This document shows positions 8,354 through 17,503 of a stretch of DNA of 64,000 nucleotides, piece after piece. The notes under the pieces were generated by a model, which did not search any database, was not told the DNA's origin, and worked only from the letters and a program-made list of their open reading frames with translations. Position numbers and translations under genes: made by a program. The stretch comes from Bacillota bacterium (GTDB lineage Bacteria > Bacillota > Clostridia > Christensenellales > Aristaeellaceae). The stretch covers positions 3,105-67,104 of the forward strand of contig JAEWSC010000092.1 in the NCBI GenBank assembly GCA_023398575.1. Direction: 5' to 3'. The stretch's first letter is position 1. Each line of letters starts with the position of its first letter.

Positions 8354-9595
8354 ATGGAGAAAAAATCCATTGGTACTTTTCTGGCCGCGCTTAGAAAAGC
8401 TAGCGGCTATACGCAGGAGGAAGTGGCCCAGCGGCTGTTTGTATCCAACAAGACCATCAGCAAATGGGAGCGGGATGAAAGCAGCCCCGATCTTGCTGCG
8501 ATACCGGTGCTGGCGGAGCTGTTTTCTGTAACCTGCGATGAAATTTTGCGGGGCGAGCGTATGCCCCAAGGGGCACAGGACGAGGGCAAGGGCCGTATGA
8601 AGGCGGAAAAGCAGGCGCAGCATATGGCAAACAGCACGATCAATCTGTTCAAAAGCGTTTCCGGCATGGCCATTGGTTTGACACTGGTTGGACTGATAGC
8701 ACATTTTGTGATTGCTTACACGTATTTTAAGCCTTTGGTGGCCTTTGGGCTGGCGCTATTGTTTTTGTTGGGCAGCACACTAATGGAATATTTGCAGCTT
8801 AACTACGCAAAGACGGCTTTGAAGGACAGTCCTTTGCTATCAGAAGCAGATGTGCAGCCTGGCGCGCTGATCAAGCGTCTTCACAGAGCGGCGTTTTTCG
8901 TTTTTTTGTGTAATGCCTGGGCCTTTCTGCTCATTCTGCCCATGGTGATGGCGGAGGGCTTGGATTTTGCAAACGGCGTGCTTATGTTTGGCGTGTACCT
9001 TGGTAAACTGCCGCTGCAAGTGTTGCTATGCCTTGGTGTAACGGCTGCGGCTATGTATTTTTTGCGAAATTGGCTGGGTATAGTATTTAATAAAAGCGGG
9101 GCTTTATCACCCTTGTTGTATACAACAAAAGCGATACAGCGCCTTATGTGGATACAGGCAGCGTTGCTGTTGGGCACGGTTTTACGTTTTGTTGCGCCTA
9201 TTCTGTATAACCTTTCCCAAGGCGGAATCAGCCAGGGAGTCATGATTCCATTTGTTATATTGACCTTGCTTTGCCCCGTTGGCTGCGTTGTTACCCTGAT
9301 CCTCTGGCTTCGCAAAGGTCACAAAGGGCTGGAACGGTTTGTCATACTCTTGTTGAGCGCACGTAATTTTCTGCTGACGGTTACAGCCCTGCTTGCCCTG
9401 AAATATGTTGGCACCTATGTTTCCACAGCTGACCCGGTACCGCGACTTCTTTTGCCCACGGCTTATGTTTGGAACAATCTGTTGCTGCAATGGATGCTGA
9501 TTATAGCAGCTTATCTCCTGCTCAAATATGTTCTTGTTAAAAGGCTTGCCGGCAAAAACACACCGCCGCCAGCCCCTCAGGAATCACTCATATAA
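8354..9595 (+). CDS. XRE-family HTH regulator with C-terminal membrane domain
   Basis: 413 residues. Residues 1-65 are a Cro/C1-type helix-turn-helix (ALRKASGYTQEEVAQRLFVS, NKTISKWERDESSPD). The rest has about eight hydrophobic segments, for example FVFLCNAWAFLLILPMVMAE, VLLCLGVTAAAMYFLRNWL and PFVILTLLCPVGCVVTLILW. It is thus a membrane-anchored DNA-binding protein of the kind common in Clostridia; the stimulus is unknown. ATG at 8354 follows AGGAGGGGGAGT. It converges on the peptidoglycan-binding gene across the hairpin region 9612-9874. Confidence 0.85.
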   Translation: MEKKSIGTFLAALRKASGYTQEEVAQRLFVSNKTISKWERDESSPDLAAIPVLAELFSVTCDEILRGERMPQGAQDEGKGRMKAEKQAQHMANSTINLFKSVSGMAIGLTLVGLIAHFVIAYTYFKPLVAFGLALLFLLGSTLMEYLQLNYAKTALKDSPLLSEADVQPGALIKRLHRAAFFVFLCNAWAFLLILPMVMAEGLDFANGVLMFGVYLGKLPLQVLLCLGVTAAAMYFLRNWLGIVFNKSGALSPLLYTTKAIQRLMWIQAALLLGTVLRFVAPILYNLSQGGISQGVMIPFVILTLLCPVGCVVTLILWLRKGHKGLERFVILLLSARNFLLTVTALLALKYVGTYVSTADPVPRLLLPTAYVWNNLLLQWMLIIAAYLLLKYVLVKRLAGKNTPPPAPQESLI

Positions 9596-9611
9596 ATACG
9601 TTTTTTACAGC

Positions 9612-9874
9612 AAACAGGCCCGGCGAAAAGCCGGGCCTCAGGTTATCAAAAAAAACCTGGGAGGCATTGGAGGGCCGAAGTCCTCCAATTTCGATCGCAA
9701 ATCAGCGACACGTGCGGTGATTTGCGTAGGAATTTCGTAGAAATTCCTTCCTTGCCCGAGCAAACGGCCGCACAAAGGCGTAGCCGCAGTGCAGTGCAGC
9801 GAGGGAAAAACTCAACAAAGTGGCATTGCCACTTTGTTGATGGTCTGAGGCCCGGCGAAAAGCCGGGCCTGTTT
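9612..9874. repeat. Array of consecutive perfect short hairpins between convergent genes
   Basis: Seven inverted repeats follow one another: 9616-9638 (AGGCCCGGC/GCCGGGCCT, loop GAAAA), 9639-9659 (CAGGTT/AACCTG), 9666-9689 (ATTGGAGG/CCTCCAAT), 9696-9726 (CGCAAATCA/TGATTTGCG), 9729-9747 (GGAATTTC/GAAATTCC, loop GTA), 9812-9840 (13-bp arms, loop ATT) and 9848-9870, identical to the first. The outer two hairpins have flanks in inverted orientation (AAACA...CTCAG versus CTGAG...TGTTT). They sit just after the stops of the two convergent genes and may act as terminators, but neither has a clean T-run. No ORF is supportable here. Confidence 0.8.
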
Positions 9875-9885
9875 GGTGGTAGACT

Positions 9886-11691
9886 TTACTGCAGCTTGGT
9901 GATGGTCGCCGTATCGGCAATGCCGGTAACGGTCAGGCTATTGTTTGTCTGATAGGTAGTGACGGCCGTTTTCGTGGCTTCATCGTAAACGCCGTTTTGC
10001 GTCACGCTCAGCTTTTGCTGCAGCCATGTCACCGCTTCCACTGCACTGTATTGCGTTAAAAGAAGTGTGTTCAATTCCGTCACAAAGGTGTTAAGCTCCT
10101 CATTTGTTATCACCTGCACGGGCGCCGGGGGCGGTTCAGGCGTTGGCGTAGGGGTTACGGTAGGCTCCGGTGTAGGAGTGGGTGTTGCGGTGGGATCCGG
10201 CGCGGGCGTTGGGGAAGGAGTCGGCACTGGTGTGGGGGTTGCCGGCGTGTAAGTATACAGCTTCTCCAAAAGGGCTTTATCGGCGGTCTTGCCATTTCCC
10301 TCTGTGCCGATTGTTTTCATAAATGCTTGCATGGCCTTTACGGTGTCGCTGTCATAGCGGCTGGTGGCTTTTTTGGCTAGGAAGCCCAATGCGCCCAAGC
10401 GTTCTTGCATCTCCTTGACGCGGGAGCCTGTGTCGCCTGACTTCAAAGTGATATATTCATCGCATTTGGGGGCATCTTTTTTGAACAAGGCCTTCAGCGT
10501 GCGTGTACCGGCAATGCCGTCAACTGTTAACTTCGCCTTTTTCTGAAACAGCTTGATGGCGTCGACAGTACGGGCGCCAAAATCACCATCTACCGGTTCG
10601 GCCAGATAATTCAGCTCCCGCAGACGCGTTTGCAGCTTTTCCACACGTATGCCGGATGCGCCTTTCTTTAGCTTTACATACGTTACATACTCCGGTGCAC
10701 TTGCGGCAAACAGCTTCTTTTGCAGGGAGCTTGTCGCTATGCCATCCTGGTTCGCGCCGATGGCATCCTGGAAATAGCGGACAGCCCGTTTTGTGCCCGT
10801 TCCAAATTTGCCGTCAATGGCGCCGCAATTATATCCCAATTCCTCCAAGCGTTCCTGCAAGGCCCTGACAGATTCGCCGCTGGAGCCTGTGGACAGCCGC
10901 TCGTACTCGTTGGCAGACGCCGCAGGGGTGGCGGTCGGCGCTGCAGTTGGTTCGGGGGAAGGGGAGGAGGAAGGCTCCGCAGTGGGGGAGGGTTGATAGA
11001 GCTCGTTGATATGCTGAATCTGGGTGTTGTTTACAGCAAGGCCTTCAAAGTCTGCAGTTGATTCTGCTTGCACATTTTTTACACTGTAAGGGAAAGTGGG
11101 ATCAGCGATAGCGCCCTGATAGGAATAACCGCTGACCTGTATCAAGAGGCCGCCCAGGCGGTTTGCGTTTGCTAAAAGATATGAGTCATACAGGCCGATA
11201 CCAACGAGTAAAGTACCGTCTGTATTGGTTGCGTAGCGCTCGACAACGATGTAGGTTTGAGCCATGGCTGGCGCTGTCATCCGGTATGAATTCAAAGTGA
11301 CATCCATGCTGATGGATGTAAGACTGGGCGGAATCTCCGGCAAGGTTGCAAGGCCGTTGAAGGATGCGGCCGCATATTCCTTCATTACCGCTGTGGGGAG
11401 AATGATTTGATTGCCGTTTTGATATGTGGCTTGGGCATTTGAAAAGCCCCAGTGAGAGCCCAGAAGATACAACTGTGTCCAGAAGAATTCCGGGTTACTA
11501 GCGTCATACGCGACTTCGCCCTCAATGCCCATGCTGCGGGCAAAGCTATCAAAAACGGGTATCATCCGGTACAGGCTTTCTTCCACCGTTTTACCTGCAG
11601 GTGCCTGTGCCTGCTGGTTAGCAGTCTGCGCGTATGCGGCTGTTGAGATGAACAGCAACGCCGCCATTAAAATGCACATCACTTTTTTCAT
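9886..11691 (-). CDS. Secreted protein with four peptidoglycan-binding repeats
   Basis: 601 residues. A signal peptide is clear: MKKVMCILMAALLFISTAAYA, cleavage probably before Gln. A unique domain (about 30-250) precedes a Pro/Ser/Thr linker, then three PG_binding_1 repeats (for example SVRALQERLEELGYNCGAID, GFGARTVDAIKLFQKKAKL-like, VKEMQERLGALGFLAKK), a long PTPTPEP linker, and a fourth repeat (AVTWLQQKLSVTQNGVYDEA). Such modules bind cell-wall peptidoglycan; no hydrolase motif is seen. ATG at 11691 follows AGGAGTGAGCCTT; the open frame extends 127 codons further but without a signal peptide. It diverges from the fabT operon. Confidence 0.88.
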   Translation of the reverse strand: MKKVMCILMAALLFISTAAYAQTANQQAQAPAGKTVEESLYRMIPVFDSFARSMGIEGEVAYDASNPEFFWTQLYLLGSHWGFSNAQATYQNGNQIILPTAVMKEYAAASFNGLATLPEIPPSLTSISMDVTLNSYRMTAPAMAQTYIVVERYATNTDGTLLVGIGLYDSYLLANANRLGGLLIQVSGYSYQGAIADPTFPYSVKNVQAESTADFEGLAVNNTQIQHINELYQPSPTAEPSSSPSPEPTAAPTATPAASANEYERLSTGSSGESVRALQERLEELGYNCGAIDGKFGTGTKRAVRYFQDAIGANQDGIATSSLQKKLFAASAPEYVTYVKLKKGASGIRVEKLQTRLRELNYLAEPVDGDFGARTVDAIKLFQKKAKLTVDGIAGTRTLKALFKKDAPKCDEYITLKSGDTGSRVKEMQERLGALGFLAKKATSRYDSDTVKAMQAFMKTIGTEGNGKTADKALLEKLYTYTPATPTPVPTPSPTPAPDPTATPTPTPEPTVTPTPTPEPPPAPVQVITNEELNTFVTELNTLLLTQYSAVEAVTWLQQKLSVTQNGVYDEATKTAVTTYQTNNSLTVTGIADTATITKLQ

Positions 11692-11860
11692 AAGGCTCAC
11701 TCCTATCCCTATCGTCGTGTTTCTGCCACATTGCGGCAACACATTGATTAGACGCTGGCTTTTTTGGTTTTGGTCCATATTTTCATACATTTTACACTTG
11801 TAGCAAAAGATGAGGCCCTTTTGCGTGGCAAATGCGGGCAGAATGGCGCATTCTCCCCTA

Positions 11861-11889
11861 TTGACAGTGCAGGGGACCAGGAGTATAAT
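11861..11889 (+). promoter_or_regulatory. Promoter of the fatty acid biosynthesis operon
   Basis: -35 TTGACA (11861-11866), 17-nt spacer, -10 TATAAT (11884-11889): a full consensus match. The FabT-like palindrome begins 5 bp after the -10, so a bound repressor would cover the transcription start. Confidence 0.88.
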
Positions 11890-11893
11890 CCAT

Positions 11894-11914
11894 TTTGTTA
11901 GTTTGACTAACAAA
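11894..11914. promoter_or_regulatory. Probable FabT operator
   Basis: Perfect palindrome TTTGTTAG-TTTGA-CTAACAAA with 8-bp arms, positioned over the expected transcription start and 17 bp before the MarR-type gene. Streptococcal FabT boxes are AT-rich TTTGA-containing palindromes, so autorepression and control of the whole operon by FabT is the natural inference. Confidence 0.75.
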
Positions 11915-11931
11915 TAATATTGAGGTGTCTT

Positions 11932-12432
11932 ATGAACGCTTTCGCCGCTGCCCTCAACGACCTTTTGGTCAGCACCTTCAATACGATTCTCAAGTTGGAA
12001 GAGCAGTCCGTACAAACCATGAACGGCAGCAACCTGACCATCAGCGAGCTGCACATGCTGGAGGCTATCCACAGAGAACCGGAAAAAGGCCGCACCATCA
12101 CGGACATTGCCCAGGACTTATCCATCACCCTGCCCACGGTAACGGTGGCGGTAAGCAAGCTGGCACAAAAGGGCTATGTCAAAAAGCACAAAGGGCGGGA
12201 GGACGGGCGGACGGTACATGTGGTGCTGACGGAAAACGGCCGGCGGGCAGAGGTTTCCCACCGCTATTTCCACCGGCTGATGGTGCAGGCAATCACAAAG
12301 GATATTCCCAAGGAGGAACGGGAAATATTGCTCAAGGGGCTTGCAAACCTGAAAGCGTTTATTCAGCATCAGGAACGGCTGATTCTGGCACAAAAAGAAA
12401 ACACCCCTGTTCAAGGAGATGAAGCGCATTGA
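11932..12432 (+). CDS. fabT: MarR-family repressor of fatty acid synthesis (FabT-like)
   Basis: 166 residues with a MarR winged helix: ISELHMLEAIH, TITDIAQDLSITLPTVTVAV, LAQKGYVKKHKGREDGRTVH. As first gene of a FASII operon directly downstream of an operator palindrome it matches FabT, which represses fab genes when bound to long-chain acyl-ACP. ATG at 11932 follows TTGAGGTGTCTT. Its stop overlaps the fabH TTG start. The name rests on context; sequence alone gives only MarR family. Confidence 0.85.
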   Translation: MNAFAAALNDLLVSTFNTILKLEEQSVQTMNGSNLTISELHMLEAIHREPEKGRTITDIAQDLSITLPTVTVAVSKLAQKGYVKKHKGREDGRTVHVVLTENGRRAEVSHRYFHRLMVQAITKDIPKEEREILLKGLANLKAFIQHQERLILAQKENTPVQGDEAH

Positions 12433-13376
12433 GGATTCTGGGTACAGGCAGCGCACTGCCGGCCCTCACGGTTAGCAACGATGCTTTGGCAAAGTTTCTG
12501 GATACAAGCGATGAATGGATCAAGACCCGGACGGGGATTGAGGAAAGACACATTTTATCGGAAGAAACGCTGGCCGATTTGGCCATAGTGGCTGCTAAGC
12601 AGGCGATGGACAACGCCCATGTGAATGGGAATGAAATCGATTTGATCATTGGCACCACCACCCGCGGCGAGCTGATTGCCCCAGCCATGGCCTGCCTTGT
12701 GCAAAAGGCTGTTGGCGCAAGCTGCCCCTGCATGGACATCAACGCCGCCTGTACCGGCTTTCTCTATGCACTGGATACCGCCCTGGCATACATACAAAGC
12801 GGCAAAGCGAAGAAGATACTGATTGTAAGCGCCGAGGGCATGTCCAAACTGTGCGACTGGAGCGACCGAAGCACCTGTGTACTGTTTGGGGATGGTGCAG
12901 GCGCGGTAGTCGTAGGCGGGGGAGACGGTCTTTTGTCCATCCGCCTGGGTGTCGCGGAGGAAAAGGATACGCTTTTCATACAGCCCGCGCCCAACCACAA
13001 TCCTTTTGCCGCATCCTCGCCCATTGCCGCCGGTGTGCACATGGCGGGGCAGGAGGTTTTCAAATTCGCTGTCTCCCATGCCACGGAGGATATTCACAAG
13101 GTGGCTGAGGAGGCGGGGATCGCACTTGCGGATGTACAGTGGTTTCTGTTGCACCAGGCCAACCGCAGGATACTGGAATCTGTGCGCCAGCGCTTGAATG
13201 CCCCGGAGGATAAGTTCCCAAGCAACATACAGCATGTGGGCAATACCTCCTCGGCCAGCATACCGATTCTGCTGGATGAACTGAACCGGCAGGGACGCTT
13301 GCAAACAAACGACCTAATCGTCATGAGCGCCTTCGGCGCAGGGTTATCCACCGGCGCCTGTGTGCTCAGGTGGTAA
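12429..13376 (+). CDS. fabH: Beta-ketoacyl-ACP synthase III
   Basis: 315 residues. It condenses acetyl-CoA (or branched acyl-CoA) with malonyl-ACP to start fatty acid chains. The catalytic triad is visible: Cys108 in NAACTGFLYALD, His in LLHQANRRI, Asn in GNTSSASIP. The start is TTG at 12429 overlapping the fabT stop, with AAGGAG about 12 nt upstream; no ATG precedes MRILGTGSALP, so a non-ATG start is required. Second gene of the operon. Confidence 0.96.
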   Translation: MRILGTGSALPALTVSNDALAKFLDTSDEWIKTRTGIEERHILSEETLADLAIVAAKQAMDNAHVNGNEIDLIIGTTTRGELIAPAMACLVQKAVGASCPCMDINAACTGFLYALDTALAYIQSGKAKKILIVSAEGMSKLCDWSDRSTCVLFGDGAGAVVVGGGDGLLSIRLGVAEEKDTLFIQPAPNHNPFAASSPIAAGVHMAGQEVFKFAVSHATEDIHKVAEEAGIALADVQWFLLHQANRRILESVRQRLNAPEDKFPSNIQHVGNTSSASIPILLDELNRQGRLQTNDLIVMSAFGAGLSTGACVLRW

Positions 13377-13440
13377 AAAGATTTCCTATAACAACGCATT
13401 CTATCCTATTAATAATATTACATTCAGGAGGGAAAACATC

Positions 13441-13665
13441 ATGAACACATTTGAAAAGGTAGCCGAACTCATCGCCCAGCGCAAAGGCGCAGCCCCCAGC
13501 GACATCACCCTGGATAGCAAGTTTCAAGATTTGAAGCTGGATTCTCTGGACGTAGCCGAATTGGTGATGGACCTGGAGGATGCCTTTGACGTAACCATCG
13601 AAATCACCAAGGATATGACCTCTGTTGCCGACCTGGTGCGCGTAATCGATGGAGCGAAGGCATGA
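13441..13665 (+). CDS. acpP: Acyl carrier protein
   Basis: 74 acidic residues with the phosphopantetheine serine Ser35 in LKLDSLDVAELVM, slightly unlike the common DSLDTVE form but clearly ACP. It carries growing acyl chains for FabD/F/G/Z/K. ATG follows AGGAGGGAAAACATC. Its stop overlaps the fabK start. The 64-bp gap after fabH is the widest in the operon and AT-rich, so an internal promoter is possible but not evident. Confidence 0.96.
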   Translation: MNTFEKVAELIAQRKGAAPSDITLDSKFQDLKLDSLDVAELVMDLEDAFDVTIEITKDMTSVADLVRVIDGAKA

Positions 13666-14609
13666 TGGAAACGGCAGTAACCAAACTGTTTGATTTAAAG
13701 TACCCGATCTTCCAGGGCGGTATGGCCTGGGTGTCGGATGCGTACCTGGCCGCGGCAGTTTCCAACGCCGGCGGGCTGGGCATCATCTCCGCCATGAGCA
13801 TGAATGGCGAGTACCTGCGCGCGCAGATTCAAAAGTGCCGCGAGCTGACGAATAAGCCTTTTGGCGTAAACATCATGCTCATGAGCCCTTTTGTAGAAGA
13901 AACGGCGCAGGTGGTGCTGGAGGAAAAAGTGCCGGTGGTGACCACCGGCGCGGGCTTCCCCGGCGTATACATGAAAAAGTGGATTCCCGCGGGCATCAAG
14001 GTGGTGCCGGTGATCCCCTCTGTGGCCATTGCCAAAAGGGTGGAGCGGGAAGGCGCGGCCGCTGTTGTGGCCGAAGGCTGCGAATCCGGCGGGCATATTG
14101 GTGAACTGACCACCATGACCTTGGTACCACAGGTAGCAGACGCCATTTCCATTCCTGTGCTGGCAGCCGGTGGCATCGCCGATGGCCGGGGCATTGCCGC
14201 AGCCATGATGCTGGGCGCCCAGGGTGTGCAGTGCGGCACCCGATTTTTAGCCTCTGTGGAGTGCCGCATCCATGACAACTATAAAGACCAGGTGGTCAAG
14301 GCCCGTGACATAGACACCATGGTTACCGGCCGCAAGCTGGGCCACCCTGTCCGCGGGCTGAAAAGCGCCTACATGCAGGCCTTCCGTCAAAAGGAAGAAG
14401 ACCCCTCCATCACCAATGAGCAGCTGGAGGCCTTTGGTTCCGGTGCGCTTCGCCGTGCGGCGGTGGATGGTGATTTGGAAACGGGGTGCTTTATGGCCGG
14501 GCAGTCTGCCGGCATGGTAAATAACTGCCTGCCTGTGGAGCAAATCATCCGTGAAATGTTTGAACAGGCGGAAACCCGCCTGCAAGGGGCTGCCCCATGG
14601 GTAAAATAG
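13662..14609 (+). CDS. fabK: Enoyl-ACP reductase II (FMN-dependent)
   Basis: 315 residues, family length. FabK is the flavin TIM-barrel enoyl reductase that replaces FabI in streptococci and many Clostridia; it performs the last step of each elongation cycle. Signatures: YPIFQGGMAWVSDAYLAAAV, NAGGLGIISA, EGCESGGHIGELTTM and LAAGGIADGRGIAAAMMLGA. The ATG at 13662 overlaps the acpP stop (ATGATGG; the next ATG is also possible). No FabI appears in the window. Confidence 0.95.
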   Translation: MMETAVTKLFDLKYPIFQGGMAWVSDAYLAAAVSNAGGLGIISAMSMNGEYLRAQIQKCRELTNKPFGVNIMLMSPFVEETAQVVLEEKVPVVTTGAGFPGVYMKKWIPAGIKVVPVIPSVAIAKRVEREGAAAVVAEGCESGGHIGELTTMTLVPQVADAISIPVLAAGGIADGRGIAAAMMLGAQGVQCGTRFLASVECRIHDNYKDQVVKARDIDTMVTGRKLGHPVRGLKSAYMQAFRQKEEDPSITNEQLEAFGSGALRRAAVDGDLETGCFMAGQSAGMVNNCLPVEQIIREMFEQAETRLQGAAPWVK

Positions 14610-15520
14610 CGTTTGTTTTCGCAGGCCAGGGGGCGCAATACCCAGGCATGGGCAAGGAGCTGTATGAGCTTTCTCCTGCTGCCAAAAAGGTCATGGATCA
14701 GGCGGAACGTCTCCGGCCTGGCACCATGGACCAATGCTTTTTGGGCAGTGCGGAGGATTTGGCCATCACCGCCAACACCCAGCCCTGCCTTTTTACAGTG
14801 GACGTAATGTGTGCGGCGGCCCTTTTGGAAAAGGGTGTACTGCCTGAGCTTTGCGCCGGATTTTCCCTGGGCGAGGTGGCGGCTGCATCCTTTACGGGCG
14901 TTTTGAATTTTGAAACATCATTTGCATTTATACAAGAACGCGCCCGATTGATGCAGGACTGTGCTGAATCTGCCCCCGGCTTCATGGCTGCGGTGCTGCG
15001 CCTGTCCAATGAAATGGTCACATCCCTGTGCGAGAAGTTTGAACAGGTATTCCCTGTCAATTTTAATGCCCCCGGCCAGGTGGTCGTTTCCGGCGCGGTA
15101 AGTCAAAAGGAAGCCTTTATGCAGGCAGTGTCGGAGCAGGGCGGCCGGGCCATGCCTTTAAAAGTTGGCGGCGCGTTCCATTCGCCCATGATGTCGGGCG
15201 CGGCGCAGGCGCTGGATGGCTGGCTAAAGAATACCATGCCTCATCTCCCCTCTGTGCCCCTGTATGCCAACCGCACCGCAAAGCCTTACGGCGCAGATGC
15301 TGCCAAATTGCTTTGTGAGCAGGTGGATCACCCCGTTTTGTGGGAGCAGACCGTGCGCAATATGCGGGATGCTGGCGCGGATTTGTTTGTGGAACTGGGC
15401 CCAGGCACTGTGCTAACCGGCCTGATCAAAAAAATCATTCCGGACGCCGCTGTCTGCCATGTGGAAAACGCTGTGAGCTTAAACGAAGCTGTTGCTATCA
15501 TCGAAGGGAGAAATGCTTGA
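14597..15520 (+). CDS. fabD: Malonyl-CoA:ACP transacylase
   Basis: 307 residues. It loads malonyl groups onto ACP. Visible motifs: FVFAGQGAQYPGMGKEL, the nucleophile region CAGFSLGEVAA (Ser followed by Leu-Gly-Glu; the common GHSLGE histidine is replaced by Phe), the arginine region QERARLMQ and the catalytic His in GGAFHSPMM. It overlaps fabK by 13 bp, and the next gene starts at its stop (TGATG). Confidence 0.95.
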   Translation: MGKIAFVFAGQGAQYPGMGKELYELSPAAKKVMDQAERLRPGTMDQCFLGSAEDLAITANTQPCLFTVDVMCAAALLEKGVLPELCAGFSLGEVAAASFTGVLNFETSFAFIQERARLMQDCAESAPGFMAAVLRLSNEMVTSLCEKFEQVFPVNFNAPGQVVVSGAVSQKEAFMQAVSEQGGRAMPLKVGGAFHSPMMSGAAQALDGWLKNTMPHLPSVPLYANRTAKPYGADAAKLLCEQVDHPVLWEQTVRNMRDAGADLFVELGPGTVLTGLIKKIIPDAAVCHVENAVSLNEAVAIIEGRNA

Positions 15521-16257
15521 TGCGGGATAAAATTGCCCTGGTCACCGGCGGCTCCCGTGGGATTGGCCGGGCCATCGCCCTTCGCCTGGCCAAGGAGGGT
15601 GCACAAGTAGCCTTTTTCTATGCCGGCAATGAAGAGGCCGCGCAGAAAACCCTTGCCGATTTGCAGGCCGCAGGCGCAAAAGCCATGGCTGTAAAGTGCG
15701 ATGTGGGCAGCCTTGCCTCCGTGCAGGAAGCCTTTGCCCGTGTAAAGGCGGAGTGGGGCCCGGTGGATATCCTTATCAACAACGCCGGTATCACCATGGA
15801 TGGCCTGACCCCGCGCATGAGCCAGGAGGCCTTCGACAAGGTGATTCAGGTGAATCTCAATGGTGCTTTTTACGTTATCCGCACCGCTTACGGCGATTTT
15901 TTGCGCAAGCGCTGGGGCCGCATCATCAATATTTCCTCTGTATCGGGTCTGATGGGCAACCCCGGCCAGGCCAATTATTCCGCCGCCAAGGCCGGCATGA
16001 TCGGGCTGACAAAGACCATCGCCAAAGAGCTGGCGGCACGGGGCACCACCTGCAACGCAGTGGCCCCCGGCTTTATCGAAACGGACATGACGGAGAAAAT
16101 GGGCCAAGAGCTCATTGAAAAAGCCGTTCAAAACATACCCATCAAGCGCATGGGCACGGCGGAGGAAATTGCCGCCGCTGTTGCCTTCTTGTGCGCGGAT
16201 GAGGCAGGATACATCACAGGCGCTGTTCTTCAAGTGGACGGCGGATTGTATATGTGA
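15520..16257 (+). CDS. fabG: 3-oxoacyl-ACP reductase
   Basis: 245-residue SDR enzyme reducing beta-ketoacyl-ACP with NADPH. It has cofactor motif VTGGSRGIGRAIA, NNAG in ILINNAGITMDGL, the active site SSVSGLMGNPGQANYSAAKAG (Ser-Tyr-Lys) and the C-terminal LQVDGG. The ATG at 15520 shares one base with the fabD stop; it is chosen since the frame upstream encodes no SDR sequence. Confidence 0.96.
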   Translation: MRDKIALVTGGSRGIGRAIALRLAKEGAQVAFFYAGNEEAAQKTLADLQAAGAKAMAVKCDVGSLASVQEAFARVKAEWGPVDILINNAGITMDGLTPRMSQEAFDKVIQVNLNGAFYVIRTAYGDFLRKRWGRIINISSVSGLMGNPGQANYSAAKAGMIGLTKTIAKELAARGTTCNAVAPGFIETDMTEKMGQELIEKAVQNIPIKRMGTAEEIAAAVAFLCADEAGYITGAVLQVDGGLYM

Positions 16258-16267
16258 GGTGCAAGCC

Positions 16268-17503
16268 ATGAGGCGCGTATTTGTCACAGGAATGGGCGCT
16301 GTCACCCCCGTGGGCAACAGCGTGGAAAATTTCTGGAATGCACTGCTATCCGGCGTGTGCGGCGTAGGGCCGATCACCCGGTTTGATACGGAAAAACTAA
16401 AGGTCAAGGTGGCCGCGCAGGTCAAGGATTTTGATCCGCAGGCCCATGGTATGGACGTGTCCAGCGCCCGGCGTATGGACCTGTATTCCCAATATGCCAT
16501 GGCGGCGGCGGTGGAGGCCATGGCGGACAGCGGCTTTGAAAACACCGATCCAGATCGGTTCGGAGTGTATGTGGGCAGCGGTATCGGCGGCATGCACACC
16601 TTTTCCCAGGAGTGTGAAAAGCTGCTGACCAGAGGCCCCGACCGGGTGTCGCCCTTCTTTATCCCTATGATGATCGGCAACATGGGTGCGGGGAACATTG
16701 CCATCCGGTTTAATGCCCAGGGCCCCTGCCTGCCGGTGGTCACTGCCTGCGCCACCTCCTCCCACGCCATTGGCGAAGCCTTCCGGGCCATCAAGCACGG
16801 CTATGCCGATGCCATTTTGGCCGGCGGCAGCGAGGCGGCCATTGAGCCGCTGGCCATCGCGGGCTTTACCAGCTGCAAGGCACTCAGCGAAGAAGCCGAT
16901 CCCAATGCGGCCTGTGTGCCCTTTGACACGCGGCGCAAGGGCTTTGTCATGGGCGAAGGCGCCGGAATCGTACTGCTGGAGGAGGCGGAGCACGCAATTG
17001 CGCGGGGTGCCACCATCTACGGCGAAATTGTGGGCTACGGCAACACCTGCGACGCCAATCACATCACAGCTCCTCATCCCGAAGGCGTGGGGGCCGCCAA
17101 GGCCATGCAGCTTGCCTTAAATGAGGCCGGCGGACTTGCGCCTGATGAGCGGGTATACATCAACGCTCACGGAACGGGCACGCCGCTCAATGACAAGATA
17201 GAAACCCTGGCCATCAAGCTGGCCTTGGGAGAAGTGATGGCGCGCAAGGCCGTTGTCTCCTCCACCAAGAGCGCCACCGGCCACATGCTTGGCGCAGCCG
17301 GCGGGGTGGAATGCATTGCCGCTTTGCTGGCTGTCAAGACCGGCATCGTGCCCCCCACCATTCATTTAGACGAACCGGACCCCGAGTGCGACTTGGATTA
17401 TGTGCCCCATCACGCGCGGGAATATAAGCCCAGCCTGGCCCTTTCCATCTCCCTGGGCTTTGGCGGCCACAACAGCGCGCTAGCCGTGAGGTATCCCAAA
17501 TGA
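16268..17503 (+). CDS. fabF: Beta-ketoacyl-ACP synthase II
   Basis: 411 residues. It catalyses chain elongation by condensing acyl-ACP with malonyl-ACP. The catalytic residues are Cys161 (VTACATSSHAIGE), His in NAHGTGTPLND and His in SATGHMLGAAGG. ATG at 16268 follows GTGAGGTGCAAGCC; the longer open frame from 16115 overlaps fabG and is not used. As no fabB is seen, FabF probably serves all elongations. The stop overlaps accB by 4 bp. Confidence 0.96.
   Translation: MRRVFVTGMGAVTPVGNSVENFWNALLSGVCGVGPITRFDTEKLKVKVAAQVKDFDPQAHGMDVSSARRMDLYSQYAMAAAVEAMADSGFENTDPDRFGVYVGSGIGGMHTFSQECEKLLTRGPDRVSPFFIPMMIGNMGAGNIAIRFNAQGPCLPVVTACATSSHAIGEAFRAIKHGYADAILAGGSEAAIEPLAIAGFTSCKALSEEADPNAACVPFDTRRKGFVMGEGAGIVLLEEAEHAIARGATIYGEIVGYGNTCDANHITAPHPEGVGAAKAMQLALNEAGGLAPDERVYINAHGTGTPLNDKIETLAIKLALGEVMARKAVVSSTKSATGHMLGAAGGVECIAALLAVKTGIVPPTIHLDEPDPECDLDYVPHHAREYKPSLALSISLGFGGHNSALAVRYPK

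Noticed and set aside
9612..9874. CRISPR-like array
   Set aside because: The units are different palindromes at irregular spacing, with no constant direct repeat and no cas gene.
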